Notes: a model not told the origin generated them from the sequence alone. DNA of 64,000 nucleotides from Sphingomonas sp. ERG5 (GCF_000803065.1 NZ_JSXI01000076.1:1-64000), one strand, 5' to 3'. Numbered from the stretch's first letter, positions 1 to 8,352 are shown. Translations and numbers: made by a program.

Positions 1-124
1 GCCCCGGAAACGGCTTCTCCGCCATTGCCGCCTTCCGGTTCCGCTTCGCTCCACCTCCAGGCGGCAATGGCAACGGAGGCAACAATGCACTAACAATCAA
101 CACGGACCACTCAGTGGGGGCCGG
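1..124. other. unassigned left edge, possible mobile-element end
   Basis: No convincing coding frame. The bufB remnant stops matching its family exactly where this stretch begins, and the first bases on the minus strand after the break are TG, as at the tips of IS21-like elements. A mobile element cutting bufB is therefore possible, but I cannot identify it. Confidence 0.25.
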
Positions 125-280
125 TCAGTTCTGCGGATGCACTTCGACCCAGCCGGGCCGGGACAAGGCGGCGCTCGCGGATGATTGGATACTGGCCGAC
201 ACAGATTCCAGGACCTCGGCATAATGCTGGGGCTTCAGTCCTATCCCGACCTCAGGGGGCAGTTGGGGTGAGATGTCCAT
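125..280 (-). pseudogene. bufB: truncated bufB (DUF692/MNIO bufferin maturase), N-terminal 51 codons
   Basis: The first 51 codons read as the N-terminus of a DUF692 multinuclear iron oxidase: GIGLKPQHYAEVLE at about residues 12-25, then RPGWVEVHPQN where the family normally has EVHAENYMG. A TGA follows immediately and none of the other frames continues the barrel. BufB normally has about 280 residues and modifies precursor cysteines together with BufC (DUF2063). The remnant has almost none of the metal ligands and should be inactive. It starts 31 bases after the stop of the upstream bufA, as in intact bufferin operons. Truncation by insertion or deletion is inferred; the breakpoint is at or near base 125. 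Confidence 0.65.
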
Positions 281-311
281 ATCGGCCAGTATCCGTCACG
301 ACCCGAGGGCT

Positions 312-647
312 TCAGCCCTTCTGGGGGACAGGTTGAGCGTTGCCGGCATGCTCGGTGAGCGTGCCGCCCTGCTTCACGCAGTTGCCCACTTCGACATATT
401 TCCAGGAGTTGCCCTGATAATCGACCTTTGCGGTGCCCGCGCAGGTCGTTCCGGGACCAGCCTTGCAGTCATTGTGCCCCTTGAGGGCGACGCCGAAGCA
501 CTTCTCGCGTTCGGCAACCTTTGCCGCGTTCGTGGGCGTTGCAGCATCGGTGCCGTTGCCCGTCTTACCCGGACCGCAAGCAGCCAGCATCGCAGCGCCC
601 GCGAGCGCCACGGCGAGACCGGAAACCGGATTTGCTGAATTGATCAT
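312..647 (-). CDS. bufA1: DUF2282 bufferin precursor with lipobox
   Basis: 111-residue DUF2282 protein. The mature part has the four-cysteine pattern of BufA1 bufferins (EKCFGVALKGHNDCKAGPG, then CAG, then GNC), whose cysteines are post-translationally modified to bind copper in the periplasm. The N-terminus (residues 1-24) ends in LAGAAMLAAC, a good lipobox, so unlike its neighbour this copy may be lipid-anchored. I chose the ATG at 647 because the signal peptide starts there; an upstream in-frame start at 683 adds an unlikely arginine-rich tail. It is second in the operon, 48 bases after the other bufA, with bufB remains downstream. Confidence 0.85.
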   Translation of the reverse strand: MINSANPVSGLAVALAGAAMLAACGPGKTGNGTDAATPTNAAKVAEREKCFGVALKGHNDCKAGPGTTCAGTAKVDYQGNSWKYVEVGNCVKQGGTLTEHAGNAQPVPQKG

Positions 648-695
648 GGCTCGCGTGCTCCGACGTTGATGGGCTGGTCCCAAAGGGCGAATGGC

Positions 696-995
696 TCAGC
701 CGCGCTGGGGCACGGGCCGTGCATTGCCGGCGTGTGCTTCGAGCGTGCCGCCCTGCTGGACACAGGAACCTGCAGGCACGAGCTTCCAGGCATTGCCCTG
801 ATAATCGACGGACGAGGTGCCCGCGCAACTGGTGCCTGGACCTGCCTTGCAGTCGTTGTGGCCCTTCAGCGCGACGCCGTAGCACTTCTCCTTGGCACCG
901 GCCTGGCCATTGGCGGCAGAAGCAGGCGAGGTGGCAAGTATCGCAGCCGCAGCGAGCGTGGCGGCGGCGGCAGCGATACCGGTAGTGGATTTCAT
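696..995 (-). CDS. bufA1: DUF2282 bufferin precursor, secreted
   Basis: 99-residue DUF2282 protein with a classical signal peptide (alanine-rich h-region, cleavage after SPASA at about residue 27). The mature peptide has four cysteines in the bufferin arrangement (EKCYGVALKGHNDCKAGPG, CAG, GSC). The family is exported, copper-sequestering RiPP-like peptides matured by BufB/BufC. This is the first gene of the operon and lies about 53 bases downstream of a perfect SigF-type promoter. The two bufA copies are strongly alike in the mature region and differ in their leaders, which suggests tandem duplication. Without an intact bufB here, maturation would need an enzyme encoded elsewhere. Confidence 0.87.
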   Translation of the reverse strand: MKSTTGIAAAAATLAAAAILATSPASAANGQAGAKEKCYGVALKGHNDCKAGPGTSCAGTSSVDYQGNAWKLVPAGSCVQQGGTLEAHAGNARPVPQRG

Positions 996-1047
996 GTGGG
1001 GGTCCTTTCAAAACTGAAGTGAGACTTCTTGCTCTCACAGAGCCCAG

Positions 1048-1073
1048 TTCGGTCGCTCGGCACGTTTGGTTAC
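1048..1073 (-). promoter_or_regulatory. SigF-type ECF promoter of the bufferin operon
   Basis: Read on the minus strand, GTAACC (1073-1068) is followed after exactly 16 bases by CGAA (1051-1048). This matches the Caulobacter SigF consensus GTAACC-N16-CGAA, a sigma factor known to drive bufferin operons under copper stress. Expected transcription start is near 1040, leaving a leader of about 45 bases before the ATG at 995. The sigF/nrsF genes are not in this window. Confidence 0.8.
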
Positions 1074-1289
1074 ATCAACCGCGATTTTTCCATACCGACC
1101 CTTCCGGGAATGGTCTGATGGTCGCATTCGACCGGCCAAGCTAGTCTTGACCGATCATTCCAAACTACCTAATTCAGCGCAAGATGTTTTCGCTGCAAGC
1201 AAGAGGGAGTGTTCCGTGTCTGCCGGGGTGACAATTTCGACTGACTGCAACTTCCACGACCAAAACCACCCCAATTGGAGCATCTTTAG

Positions 1290-1754
1290 ATGACCGAATC
1301 CCTTGAAATGGAATTCACGGCAGATACCGCTTTGGCAAAGGTCCGGGCCGCCGAGGACGCCTGGAACACTCGCCAGCCTGCCCGCATAGCGCTGGCCTAT
1401 TCGCCCGACAGCAGATGGCGGAACCGATCTGAATTCGTGTCCGGCCGCGCGGAAATCGAAACTTTTCTTATCCGCAAATGGGCACGGGAGCTTGATTACC
1501 GGCTGATCAAGGAACTCTGGGCGTTCGCCGGAAATCGCATCGCTGTGCGCTTTGCCTACGAATGGCATGACGATTCCGGCAACTGGTTCCGGTCCTATGG
1601 CAACGAAAACTGGGAGTTCGATCGCGAGGGACTGATGCGCTTGCGCTTTGCGAGCATAAACGACCTTGCAATCAGCGAGGCCGACCGGAAGTTTCTTTGG
1701 CCCCTTGGCCCGCGGCCGATTGACCACCCCGGGCTTACCGATCTCGGTCTTTGA
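1290..1754 (+). CDS. DUF1348 (NTF2-like/SnoaL-like) family protein
   Basis: 154 residues with the DUF1348 signature: FTADTALAKVRAAEDAWNTR near the N-terminus, RWRNRSEF, and an RFAYEWHDDSGNWFRSYGNE stretch around residues 90-110. The family has an NTF2-like cone fold; no reaction is established. The 3' end overlaps the convergent flavoprotein gene by 20 bases. The upstream 290 bases separate it from the divergent bufferin promoter. Family assignment is solid, function unknown. Confidence 0.85.
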   Translation: MTESLEMEFTADTALAKVRAAEDAWNTRQPARIALAYSPDSRWRNRSEFVSGRAEIETFLIRKWARELDYRLIKELWAFAGNRIAVRFAYEWHDDSGNWFRSYGNENWEFDREGLMRLRFASINDLAISEADRKFLWPLGPRPIDHPGLTDLGL

Positions 1755-2364
1755 TAGCCTGCCGCAGAAGTTCGATCTGCGCCTTAAGCTCGGCGATCTC
1801 CCGATCACGCTCTGCCAGCACGGCATCGACTTCGTCGGCATCGATCTTGCGCGGGATATGCTGGGGGCAATTCGGGTCCCAGGCGGAAACCTTGAACAGG
1901 AGCACGCGCTCCGGTGCGGCAGCGTAGCCCTCGGGCATGACGGTCTGAAGCAATGCCTCGTCGCCCTCGATCATCCACGCCTCGCCCCAGATCTTGATGC
2001 GCCGGCGGTTGGCGTAGTCCATTAGGAAGATGAACGCCTTGCTGCTTTCGAGCAGGTTGCCCTGCGAGATGAACTGCCGATTCCCCCTGAAATCGGCCAT
2101 GCCCAGCGTGCGATCGTCGATCGGCTTGAGGAAGCCGCGCGGTCCGCCGCGATGCTGGATATAGGGTTGCCCATCGGCATTGACAGTCGCGAGGTAGAAG
2201 CTGTTCTGCCGAGCGATGAAATCGGCCAGTTGTGGCGTGATGCGGTCGGACCAGCCGCTGCCGGCCTCCATCCTGGCATAGGCCTCTCGGGAGCCATTGC
2301 GGGTCTGGAGCTGCTTCACCGTCTCGGTGAAGGCAATGTCGCTCGTAAAGCCGTGGTCATCCAT
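1735..2364 (-). CDS. pyridoxamine 5'-phosphate oxidase-like flavoprotein
   Basis: 209 residues. The core NSFYLATVNADGQPYIQHRGGPRGFLKPIDDRTLGMADFRGNRQ is typical of the PNPOx-like split-barrel family that binds FMN or related cofactors. The C-terminal 40 residues (ADEVDAVLAERDREIAELKAQIELLR) form a predicted coiled coil, common in the larger members of this family. It is co-oriented with and downstream of the dsrE-like gene, 81 bases apart with a strong hairpin between them. A redox or detoxification role alongside the neighbouring GST is inferred; the substrate is unknown. Confidence 0.85.
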   Translation of the reverse strand: MDDHGFTSDIAFTETVKQLQTRNGSREAYARMEAGSGWSDRITPQLADFIARQNSFYLATVNADGQPYIQHRGGPRGFLKPIDDRTLGMADFRGNRQFISQGNLLESSKAFIFLMDYANRRRIKIWGEAWMIEGDEALLQTVMPEGYAAAPERVLLFKVSAWDPNCPQHIPRKIDADEVDAVLAERDREIAELKAQIELLRQAIKDRDR

Positions 2365-2395
2365 GCTTGTACTGCCCTGAGAAACGGGAGTTGCC

Positions 2396-2436
2396 GGTGC
2401 CCGGCCGTCGGGTCGGGGGTATTGCGGCCGGGCACC
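2396..2436. terminator. intercistronic hairpin between dsrE-like and PNPOx-like genes
   Basis: Perfect 12-base arms GGTGCCCGGCCG (2396-2407) and CGGCCGGGCACC (2425-2436) around a 17-base loop. There is no T-tract, so it may be an mRNA-stability element or attenuator rather than a full terminator. Confidence 0.5.
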
Positions 2437-2445
2437 GAACCCGGA

Positions 2446-2823
2446 TTAGAAGGTCACCAGGCTGTAGCCGTGGTCGAGATAGGTCGAGACGTCGAGAATG
2501 CCCGGTGTTCCCGGAATCGCCTTCTCATAGTCGAGCTTGAGGCCGGTCTTGCGCGCGTCCTCGGTCGCGCCGAAAACATCTGCGCAACCGCCGCAGACGC
2601 CGGCCACGACATCCTTGACCGCTTCGTAAAGCCCGTGCGCCGGGTGATCGGCCTTGACCAGTTCGGCCGGCCAGCGCGTACCGGCACCCTGGAAGATGAT
2701 AGCAACTTCCTGCTGCTTTTCCTTGAGTTCGTAAGCGAGGAACAGGGCGTTGAAGAGGCGGCCCAGCGCTTCTTCGGAGCCTGACTTGGGATCGGAATAG
2801 ATGATGATGGCGGCCTTGCTCAT
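2446..2823 (-). CDS. DsrE/DsrF-like family protein
   Basis: 125 residues starting MSKAAIIIYSDPKSGSEEALGR, with a DsrE-type alpha/beta fold and a VVAGVCGGCADVFGA segment around residue 80 with two cysteines in CGGC. The family includes sulfur-relay proteins, but many members act in stress responses. The ATG at 2823 is preceded by GGAG; an in-frame start at 2853 would run into the operator and is less likely. It is transcribed divergently from the TetR gene, and the two palindromes between them suggest TetR control. Confidence 0.85.
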   Translation of the reverse strand: MSKAAIIIYSDPKSGSEEALGRLFNALFLAYELKEKQQEVAIIFQGAGTRWPAELVKADHPAHGLYEAVKDVVAGVCGGCADVFGATEDARKTGLKLDYEKAIPGTPGILDVSTYLDHGYSLVTF

Positions 2824-2852
2824 GGGGTTCTCCGTCTGCTGTTTGCGAATCA

Positions 2853-2925
2853 TTACCGAACGAACGGTAAAATTGAACTAGGGGCTCGACAGAAGGCCGT
2901 CAAGATATTAAACCGAACATTCGGT
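2853..2925. promoter_or_regulatory. twin TetR operators between dsrE-like and tetR genes
   Basis: Two related palindromes: TTACCGAACGAACGGTAA at 2853-2870, and ACCGAACATTCGGT at 2912-2925. Both share ACCGAAC-N-CGGT half-site logic. One lies 30 bases upstream of the dsrE-like ATG, the other 20 bases upstream of the tetR ATG. The likely ligand-free repressor would block both directions. Confidence 0.7.
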
Positions 2926-2945
2926 AAATATGGAGACCCGCCCGC

Positions 2946-3527
2946 ATGGCCCGCAAGGCGCTGATAGAAAATGACGCCCTGATCGATCGTTTGAGCGCAA
3001 CGTTCCGTGATGTCGGCTATGAGGCAGCGTCGCTCGCGCTGCTGTCGGAGGCGACCGGCCTCAAGAAGGCCAGCCTCTATCACCGCTTTCCGGGCGGCAA
3101 GGAGCAGATGGGTCTGGAGGTTCTGCAGGAAGCGGGGCGCTGGCTCACCGTGCATGTGCTGGAGCCTCTCGCCGGTGAGGGCAGCCCCCGCGATCGAATT
3201 TTCGCGATGGCGCGTGAACTCGATGTCTTCTACCGCGGCGGCAAGCAGGCCTGCCTGCTCAACCTGCTGTCATCGACCATCGGTGAGGCAAGCCCGTTCA
3301 AGGCGTCGATCCGCCAGATGTTCGAAGCCTTCGTCGATGCACTGGCCAGTGTCGTGGCCGAGGCAGGCTACTCCGCCACCACGGCGCGTGACCGCGCCGA
3401 ACGCGGCGTGGCGCTCATTCAAGGCAGCCTTGTGCTCGCACGAGGGCTGGAGTCGACCGAACCCTTCCGCAAGGCGCTCGATGCGCTTCCGGGCGAATTG
3501 CTCGCAGACATGGGAGAACGTGCGTGA
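2946..3527 (+). CDS. TetR/AcrR family transcriptional repressor
   Basis: 193 residues. The N-terminal HTH spans about residues 8-50 (FRDVGYEAASLALLSEATGLKKASLYHRFPGGKEQM), and the C-terminal half is a helical ligand-binding domain. Stop and downstream gst start overlap as GTGA, so the two are co-translated. Two cysteines or fewer are apparent, so a simple thiol sensor is not obvious; the inducer could be an electrophile given the GST and DsrE neighbours. Operators are described at 2853-2925. Confidence 0.88.
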   Translation: MARKALIENDALIDRLSATFRDVGYEAASLALLSEATGLKKASLYHRFPGGKEQMGLEVLQEAGRWLTVHVLEPLAGEGSPRDRIFAMARELDVFYRGGKQACLLNLLSSTIGEASPFKASIRQMFEAFVDALASVVAEAGYSATTARDRAERGVALIQGSLVLARGLESTEPFRKALDALPGELLADMGERA

Positions 3528-4168
3528 AACTCTATTACAGCCCCAAATCAGGGCATTCCCACCGCGCGCGGCTGTTCCTTTCCCTGATTGGCGTCGAGTT
3601 CGACCTGGTCGAAGTCGATCTCGCGGCGCGCCAGCACAAGAGCGCTGACTTCCTCCATATGAACCCATTCGGGCAGGTTCCGGTGTTGGAGGACGATGGA
3701 ATTGCGATCGCGGACTTCAATGCGATCCTCGTCTATCTCGCCCGCAAGTTCGGCCGAACGGACTGGTATCCAGACGATGCGCTGGGCGCGGCGCGGGTGC
3801 AGCGCTGGCTGTCCGTGGCAGCCGGTCAGCTCGTTCAGGGTCCCGCAAGCGCGAGACTCGTCACCCTATTCAGCGCGAAGATCGATGCCCAGGCCGCGAT
3901 CGATCGCGCGCATGTCCTGCTCGCGGTGATCGAGGCCGAACTCGAGCAGACCGGCTGGCTTGCCGCCGATCGACCGACGATCGCCGACATTGCGCCCTAC
4001 AGTTATGTCGCCCGAGCGCCGGAAGGGAATGTCGGTCTTGATACCTATCCGCGTATCGGGGCCTGGCTCGAGCGGATTGAGAGGCTTCCGGGCTTTGTGC
4101 CGTTCGCGGTTCATCCGGTCGGCCTTTACGCGCCGGGAGCACCGTTCGCGCATCATGCAACCGCGTAA
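3524..4168 (+). CDS. glutathione S-transferase family protein
   Basis: 214 residues. The thioredoxin-like N-terminal domain begins MKLYYSPKSGHSHRARLFL, with the glutathione-binding cis-proline in NPFGQVPVLEDDG and the following IADFNAIL. The C-terminal domain is all-helical (residues 90-205, with RPTIADIAPYSY). The start is a GTG that overlaps the tetR stop (GTGA). It probably conjugates or detoxifies an electrophile sensed by the TetR protein; the substrate is not predictable. Confidence 0.88.
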   Translation: MKLYYSPKSGHSHRARLFLSLIGVEFDLVEVDLAARQHKSADFLHMNPFGQVPVLEDDGIAIADFNAILVYLARKFGRTDWYPDDALGAARVQRWLSVAAGQLVQGPASARLVTLFSAKIDAQAAIDRAHVLLAVIEAELEQTGWLAADRPTIADIAPYSYVARAPEGNVGLDTYPRIGAWLERIERLPGFVPFAVHPVGLYAPGAPFAHHATA

Positions 4169-4581
4169 GGACGTCGACACGTCCCGTGGCGGACCTGCCC
4201 CCTTCCGCGGGCAATCGGCTGGGGTTGATCCAACGATAAAAGGTGGGATTTTCGGCAGTGAATTGACACGCCAGCAACGGGCACGCACAAAGAGGTCAAG
4301 CTCCCATTAGAGTAGCGCTCCCACTTGAGGATGTTCGAGGGCGGGCATCGCATGCGCTTGGTCGGCTCATGTCGAAACCTGCGCAGCATTTCGGCCGGCG
4401 GTGGGATCATGGAGCTAAGCCAAGAGCAATCACGACAGAAGGTATTCACTGCGGCCGCGCGGCCTGCATTCTGGAAACGTGCTGTATGGATGCGGTTGGG
4501 AGCCTTGAACGGGCTCGTCGCTATTGGCCTGATTTTATTGCCTGAAAATTCGGCGATTTCGGCGACGTACGCCGCTGCGCT
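4169..4581 (+). other. gap with a possible truncated membrane ORF at the Tn-A edge
   Basis: Mostly noncoding. An ATG at 4409 opens a frame reading MELSQEQSRQKVF and then a hydrophobic stretch (LGALNGLVAIGLILLP). It runs into the Tn-A inverted repeat at 4582, so any gene here is cut by the transposon. I do not recognise it, and the ribosome-binding site is weak. Confidence 0.3.
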
Positions 4582-4619
4582 GGGGGCGGTACATAGAACG
4601 GACCCAGATATACGCTAAG
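4582..4619 (+). repeat. Tn-A left terminal inverted repeat
   Basis: 38 bases starting GGGGG and ending ACGCTAAG. It matches the reverse complement of 13349-13386 apart from a few bases just inside the GGGG tip, and overlaps the last codons of tnpA. Confidence 0.9.
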
Positions 4620-7593
4620 GTTTCGCCGGGCCTTCGACGGCGTGCATCTGGCGAAGCGGCCTGAGGGCCGGCGATGGCGCATCGGGGTCGGTCCAAAGAT
4701 AATCGCCGGTGAGGTTGATGTGCTGCCATCCGAGCGGCGAAAGGTGTTGCAGCAGGTCCGGCGGGATCGACCGGCCTAGACTGGCAAGATGCATGCGGGC
4801 GGCTTGCATGTAGGTCGTATTCCAGAGGACGATAGCACCGGCGACGAGGTTGAGTGCGCTCGCTCGATGGGTCTGGGCTTGCAATGCGTGATCGCGGATA
4901 CGGCCGATCCGGTGGAAAAAGATGGCGCGTTTCAGCGCATTTTCGGCCTCACCCTTGTTGAGTTCGCGGGTCGCGCGACGCCGCTGTTCGGGTTGTTCGA
5001 TCCAATCGAGCGTGAACAGGGTGCGCTCGACGCGGCCGATCTCGCGCAGTGCCAAGGCCAGGCCATTGGCGCGGGGATAGGAGCCAAGCCGTTCCAGCAT
5101 GATTGACGCACTCACGACGCCGGTGCGGATCGAGGTGCCCAAGCGCAGCACGTCGTCCCAATGGGCAGCGATCAGGCCCTCATCGACCTTGCCCGCGAGG
5201 AGCGGCGCAATATCGGGGCCGGGTTCGATGCCGTCAAACAGGTAAAGCCGGCGCGCGGAGATATTCGGTATGCGCGGCGCAAACCGGAATCCGAGTAGAT
5301 GGCATAGCGCAAATACATGGTCGGAAATGCCCCCACCATCGACGTGATGCTCCTCGATGTGCAGATCAGCACCGTGATGGAGCAGCCCGTCCAGCACCTG
5401 CGCCGCCTCGCTCGCGGATGCGGAGATGACGGTGGAATGAAACGGCGCGTAGCGATCCGAGACATGGCTGTAGAAGGAGACGGCAGGCTCCGCGCCCTTG
5501 TGCGGATTGACCGCACCGGTCGCCTGGGCACGGCGATCGAGCGGGAAGTTCTGACCATCCGAACTGGACGATGTCCCGGCCCCAAACAGGGCGGCGAGTG
5601 GCGCGGTGTGCTGGGCATCGACCAACCTGGCGAGAGCCCGACCGTAGGTTTCCTCGCGTAAATGCCACGAGGCGAGCCAGCTGAGTTGGCGTTGGGTCAC
5701 GAGATTGCAGGCTTCAGCCATGCGCGTATGACCAAGATTGGTTGCATCGGCGAGCACCGCCGTGAGGATAGCGCGGGGTTCATCGGCAACCCGACCGCTT
5801 TGCAGATGCGTAAAGCACTGGCTGAATCCGGTCCATCGATCGACTTCAGCAAGGAGATCGGTGATGCGGATCGCGGGAAGATGGGCGTAAAGCGGCGCAA
5901 GGGCGCTATCCGCTTCAGCCGGCGTGACCGCCTTCAACGGCGAAATCCGCAGCTTGCCGAGGCTGAGTTGTACGTCTTCCAGCGTATCCGTCTCCGCTTT
6001 TCGCTCGACCTCTGCCAATCTACGGGCGAGCCGGGTACGCCGTTCGGCTAGCCAGGCATCGGCCGTATCAGGTGCCGGAATCGGCAAAGGGCCGGCTGCC
6101 CGCATGGTGGCGAATACCGGGCCAGGAATAAGCTGTTGCTCGACGGCACGATAGCGTCTGCTTCCCTCGACCCACATGTCGCCGGCACGAAGCCTGTCCC
6201 GAAGCTCGACCAGGACGCAAAATTCATAAACTCTGCGATCGGGAATGCCGGGGCCGATCGCGCGACGCCAGGCCTGCCGAATGAAGGCAACCGGCGTATC
6301 CGGCGGCAGTTTTTTCAGGCGACCGAGATGAAGGTCGCGCATGATAGCGACTGCTCGCGCGAGCGTATGGCAGGCCGGGACCGCTCCGAACGTGAACGAG
6401 GCGATGAACAAGGGACCGACCTGTCGGAGGACGGGGTAGTTGGTAGCGGCGATCGTAACGGGATCGACGGCATCGGGGCGGATCAGCTTGCGGGCTTCAT
6501 CGACTTCACGGCCGAGATCGTCCCATCCAACTACGGCCTCGACCGCGGCGCCGATGTCGCCGCCCGACACTTTGGCAGTGAGCAGGGCATCGCCGAGCCG
6601 GGCGAGTAGCCGGATTTTACCATTGATGGTGCGCCGGTCGCGCTTGAGCGCTGTGTCTGCACCGTTCTGCTCGCGCCGAAACATCTGACCCAGCAGGCGG
6701 TCGAACATCAGCACCGCATCGTCGGTAAGCGTGACGATGGTTTCGAGTACGGTTGCCGCCAGCGTCGCACGGCGCCGCGTTGCTTGCAGCGTCCGGACAT
6801 GTTGCGCCGTCAGCCGAGCCCCTTCCTGACAGAGGCGTCGCAGGCGTTCGGGATGTATGCCTGCCGCGATATCGGGATCGATCCCGATATCGCGCAGCAG
6901 AGCTAGCCGCCGGATGATGACGGCGAACGTCTTGCGACCGGGCTTGCCGGGCGGCTGCCGCACCCATCCGAGGCCGCTGAGGTTCGTGCCGGCGTGAGGC
7001 AGAAGAAGGGCGTCAAGCAGACGGCGTTGCCCAGTCTCCAGCCCTCGGGTCAGATGCTCGGCGACGTGGCGCTCGGCGTCGAGCAACGCCTGCGCAACCA
7101 TCCGTTCGACCGAACTGATGCCAGGTACGATGATGCGCCGTCGTCGGCACTCGCCTAGTAGCGACCGTGCCAGCCCAGCCCCGCTGGTCGTCGTCAGCGC
7201 AATCGGCAGCAGCCATTCCTGCAACGCCGCTCGCAATGGCCGGCTGAACTGTGTGAACCCAAAGCCCTCGCGCAGCGCATCGAGCTGTTCGTACCGGGTC
7301 GGGCCGCGCGTCGCATAATCGGCCAGCACCTCGGGCGCGATCTGCAATTGCTCGGCGACGAACGCGAGCGGCGTATCGGGGATCAATTCGCCCGGGCGCA
7401 GCAAACGGCCGGGATAGCGCAGCGCGCATAGCTGGATCGCGAAACCCAGACGATTATGCGGTCGCCTGCGGCGCACGATGATAGCCAGGTCATCCTCACT
7501 CAACGTCCAGTGCTGAACGAGCGTGGTTTCATCATCGGGAAGTGCGAGCAACGCCATGCGTTGCTCGTCCGACAGCACGGCGCGACGAGGCAT
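4615..7593 (-). CDS. tnpA: Tn3-family transposase TnpA (Tn-A)
   Basis: 992 residues, the normal size for Tn3-family TnpA. Conserved catalytic blocks are visible: SDRYAPFHSTVISAS, then DGGGISDHVFALCHLLGFRFAPR, then LREIGRVERTLF, which supply the two aspartates and the glutamate. The ATG at 7593 (MPRRAVLSDEQRM) starts 4 bases after the tnpR stop and gives the family N-terminus; a longer in-frame start at 7644 lies inside tnpR. It catalyses replicative transposition through the 38-base ends. It appears intact. Confidence 0.92.
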   Translation of the reverse strand: MPRRAVLSDEQRMALLALPDDETTLVQHWTLSEDDLAIIVRRRRPHNRLGFAIQLCALRYPGRLLRPGELIPDTPLAFVAEQLQIAPEVLADYATRGPTRYEQLDALREGFGFTQFSRPLRAALQEWLLPIALTTTSGAGLARSLLGECRRRRIIVPGISSVERMVAQALLDAERHVAEHLTRGLETGQRRLLDALLLPHAGTNLSGLGWVRQPPGKPGRKTFAVIIRRLALLRDIGIDPDIAAGIHPERLRRLCQEGARLTAQHVRTLQATRRRATLAATVLETIVTLTDDAVLMFDRLLGQMFRREQNGADTALKRDRRTINGKIRLLARLGDALLTAKVSGGDIGAAVEAVVGWDDLGREVDEARKLIRPDAVDPVTIAATNYPVLRQVGPLFIASFTFGAVPACHTLARAVAIMRDLHLGRLKKLPPDTPVAFIRQAWRRAIGPGIPDRRVYEFCVLVELRDRLRAGDMWVEGSRRYRAVEQQLIPGPVFATMRAAGPLPIPAPDTADAWLAERRTRLARRLAEVERKAETDTLEDVQLSLGKLRISPLKAVTPAEADSALAPLYAHLPAIRITDLLAEVDRWTGFSQCFTHLQSGRVADEPRAILTAVLADATNLGHTRMAEACNLVTQRQLSWLASWHLREETYGRALARLVDAQHTAPLAALFGAGTSSSSDGQNFPLDRRAQATGAVNPHKGAEPAVSFYSHVSDRYAPFHSTVISASASEAAQVLDGLLHHGADLHIEEHHVDGGGISDHVFALCHLLGFRFAPRIPNISARRLYLFDGIEPGPDIAPLLAGKVDEGLIAAHWDDVLRLGTSIRTGVVSASIMLERLGSYPRANGLALALREIGRVERTLFTLDWIEQPEQRRRATRELNKGEAENALKRAIFFHRIGRIRDHALQAQTHRASALNLVAGAIVLWNTTYMQAARMHLASLGRSIPPDLLQHLSPLGWQHINLTGDYLWTDPDAPSPALRPLRQMHAVEGPAKP

Positions 7594-7597
7594 CGGG

Positions 7598-8182
7598 TTA
7601 GGCTCTAGCGGGCGGCGCCCAACCGATCCGGGCAAGAGTGCCAATCAAGGTCGAACGCGGCACCTTGAAGGTGCGACAAACGGATGCCTTGCTTGCTCCG
7701 CCATCAAGCGCGGCAGTAATCCGTTCAAGGGTCTCAGTGTCGATCATGGGAGGCCGTCCACCCTGGCGCCCTCGACGCTTTGCAGCCGCCAGTCCCGCCA
7801 TCACCCGCTCGCGCGTCAGCGCGCGCTCATATTGCGCCAGCGCGCCGAACAGCGAAAATAGCAGTTCGCCGTGCGGCGTGTTCGTATCCATCTGCTCAGT
7901 CAGCGAACGGAACGCGATGCCACGCGCCTTCAGGTCAGTGACGATCGCCAGCAAATGCGGCAACGATCGCCCAAGCCGATCGAGTTTCCACACGATCAGC
8001 GTATCACCCGCACTCAAATAATCGAGGCAGTCCTTCAGGCCCGGTCGATCGTCGCGTGCTCCCGATGCCTTATCAGTATGCAAATTACGCGGATCGACAC
8101 CCGCCGCGACCAGAGCGTCGCGCTGAAGATCGACAGTTTGGCGATCATCGGCCGATGACACTCGCATATATCCGACCAGCAT
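7598..8182 (-). CDS. tnpR: Tn3-family serine resolvase TnpR (Tn-A)
   Basis: 194-residue serine recombinase. The catalytic serine lies in GYMRVSSADDRQ at residue 9-10. DRLGRSLPHLL and QYERALTRERVMAGLAAA mark the rest of the catalytic domain and E-helix, followed by a Hin-like HTH (ASKASVCRTFKVPRSTL). It resolves cointegrates at the adjacent res site and is co-transcribed with tnpA. Its start codon lies within the first res subsite, so autorepression is likely. Confidence 0.92.
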   Translation of the reverse strand: MLVGYMRVSSADDRQTVDLQRDALVAAGVDPRNLHTDKASGARDDRPGLKDCLDYLSAGDTLIVWKLDRLGRSLPHLLAIVTDLKARGIAFRSLTEQMDTNTPHGELLFSLFGALAQYERALTRERVMAGLAAAKRRGRQGGRPPMIDTETLERITAALDGGASKASVCRTFKVPRSTLIGTLARIGWAPPARA

Positions 8183-8317
8183 GTACGAAAAACCCTCAAA
8201 ACCACTTTGTCGTACACTACGTCAAAGCGACAGGGTTTGTCGACTATTCAGGCGCAGGATTGCCGACCAAAGCCGAGGGATCACCCAAGGGTGTCCGAAA
8301 ACATGTGTTTGCCGTCA
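8182..8317. promoter_or_regulatory. res site of Tn-A
   Basis: Inverted half-sites TGTACGA (8182-8188) and TCGTACA (8210-8216) form a first subsite. A further site is seen at 8292-8317 (TGTCCGA ... TGCCGTCA). The placement between tnpR and the cargo is standard for Tn3-family res. Subsite boundaries are approximate. Confidence 0.6.
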
Positions 8318-8352
8318 TAGCTAAGCAGTGGGGGCGCTCCTTTTCGATCAAG

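Noticed and set aside
200..281. Idea that the bufB 5' end is an inverted segment
   Set aside because: Both the interval and its flanks already read as a proper DUF692 N-terminus in the present orientation, so no inversion needs to be assumed.
565..1038. 157-codon minus-strand frame overlapping both bufA genes
   Set aside because: Different frame from the two DUF2282 precursors; rich in Arg/Cys as typical for off-frame translation.
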